NCBI RefSeq assembly: GCF_016734765.1
Contig: NZ_JAERQE010000049.1
Location: 1-32,886, forward strand
DNA from: Microvirga soli
GTDB lineage: Bacteria > Pseudomonadota > Alphaproteobacteria > Rhizobiales > Beijerinckiaceae
Length of the DNA stretch: 32,886 nucleotides
Direction: 5' to 3'
A model generated the notes under the pieces. That model saw only the letters and a program-made list of their open reading frames with translations. It did no database searches and was not told where the DNA came from. The translations under genes were made by a program, and so were the position numbers. Positions 32,186 through 32,886 of the stretch are shown here, in pieces; the first letter of the stretch is position 1; every line of letters begins with the position of its first letter.

Positions 32186-32695
32186 ATGGCAGGCAGCAAG
32201 GCGATAGAGGGCGAGATCGACCGGTTCGAGCAGCCGGTGTTTTCGGCCGTCATTCGCCCGCACCGGTCCTTAAGCCCGCAAGGCTTCAAGGTCGTCATGG
32301 TGCTGGTCTGCCTCACCTCCCTGGTGGCGAGCATCCCCTTCGTGGTCATGGGCTTCTGGCCGGTGGCCGGCTTCTTCGGCCTCGATTTCCTCGGCCTCTA
32401 CATCGCCTTCCGGGCCAGCTACCGGCAGGGCGATGCCTTCGAGCTGCTCGAGCTGACCCCGATCCGGCTCCTGTTCCGCAAAGTCAGCCCCAAGGGCGAG
32501 GTGAAGGACTGGCAGTTCAACCCGCTCTGGACCCGGCTTGATCGCGAGATCGACGACGAGTACGGCATGCAGCAGCTGGCACTTGCCTCCCGCAACGACC
32601 ACGTGGTCATCGCCCGCGACCTCTCCCCGCCGGAGCGCGAGACCCTGGCCGAGGCGCTCGGCCGCGCCCTGGCGGATGTGAAGCGGGGCTATTGA
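32186..32695 (+). CDS. DUF2244 family membrane protein
   Basis: A 169-residue protein with two adjacent membrane helices near residues 36-75 (VVMVLVCLTSLVASIPFVVM and WPVAGFFGLDFLGLYIAF), then a cytosolic beta-rich domain (LLELTPIRLLFRKV, then HVVIARDLSPPERETLAEAL). This matches DUF2244, often next to nth or cytochrome oxidase genes in alphaproteobacteria. The start at 32186 lacks a clear Shine-Dalgarno sequence, and the leader is at most 20 bp before nth begins, so it may be leaderless or its promoter may lie inside nth. Confidence 0.85.
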   Translation: MAGSKAIEGEIDRFEQPVFSAVIRPHRSLSPQGFKVVMVLVCLTSLVASIPFVVMGFWPVAGFFGLDFLGLYIAFRASYRQGDAFELLELTPIRLLFRKVSPKGEVKDWQFNPLWTRLDREIDDEYGMQQLALASRNDHVVIARDLSPPERETLAEALGRALADVKRGY

Positions 32696-32886
32696 GAAAG
32701 AGCCAGCACCTTCGGGCCTGAGGCCGGGTGGCCTCAAGCCGTCAGGTCAATCGAGGGTGGCGTGGTGGGCAGCCCAGCTCGATGATGTGTGGTGAATGTG
32801 AGAGCCAAGCTGCTCGTCACGCGCGGTTTGTTTCAGCGGACCTGGAGGCATGCCAGGATCGGCCACCCGCGATCACAGGCGTGCGA
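32696..32886. other. Right window edge, no gene recognised
   Basis: The last 191 bp contain no open frame with family resemblance, no tRNA-like fold and no clear terminator stem. Confidence 0.4.

Overview
The window looks like the chromosome of a high-GC alphaproteobacterium of the order Hyphomicrobiales, probably a Methylobacteriaceae/Microvirga-like organism. The basis is the right-hand housekeeping block (olsB-type acyltransferase, queG, a glutathione S-transferase, uppP, nth, DUF2244), the class I-type PHA synthase and the intergenic palindromic repeats. This is inferred from protein style and gene content, without a database search.

Three regions can be told apart. (1) About 1-17,050 is a stress/low-oxygen metabolic island: a PfkB-type phosphofructokinase, a pyridoxamine-oxidase-fold protein, a zinc alcohol dehydrogenase, three UspA proteins (one frameshifted), a small cytochrome c with a conserved partner, a beta-CASP metallo-hydrolase, a DUF1003 membrane protein, a UspA / P-type ATPase / quinone-reductase operon (reductase frameshifted), PHA synthase, a secondary-alcohol-dehydrogenase-like enzyme, an Hsp20 and a DUF1772-like membrane protein. 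Two perfect and three near-perfect FNR/FixK boxes (TTGAT-N4-ATCAA) lie in its promoter regions at similar distances from start codons. The block therefore reads as one oxygen-responsive regulon spread over several operons. (2) About 17,090-26,241 is mobile DNA: an IS110-family element of IS1111 type with 15-bp inverted repeats and a structured 3' non-coding segment, a decayed remnant of what looks like a large defence-type protein, about 0.8 kb without genes, and a complete Tn7-like transposition module tnsA-tnsB-tnsC-tnsD/tniQ. The module ends in three TnsB-site-like repeats spaced exactly 19 bp. (3) From 26,242 on is core chromosome. It begins in the middle of comM (Mg-chelatase-like AAA+ ATPase), whose 5' half is missing, and continues with ordinary genes.

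The best single reading is that a TnsABCD-type Tn7-like transposon has inserted into comM, a known attachment gene for this superfamily. Its right end is at about 26,241. Neither the left end nor the 5' half of comM is visible. The simplest, untested inference is that the element is larger than the window's left 26 kb and that the FNR/FixK-controlled island is its cargo. The alternative is that IS-mediated rearrangement removed the left end. No CRISPR array, Cas gene, tRNA or rRNA was seen.
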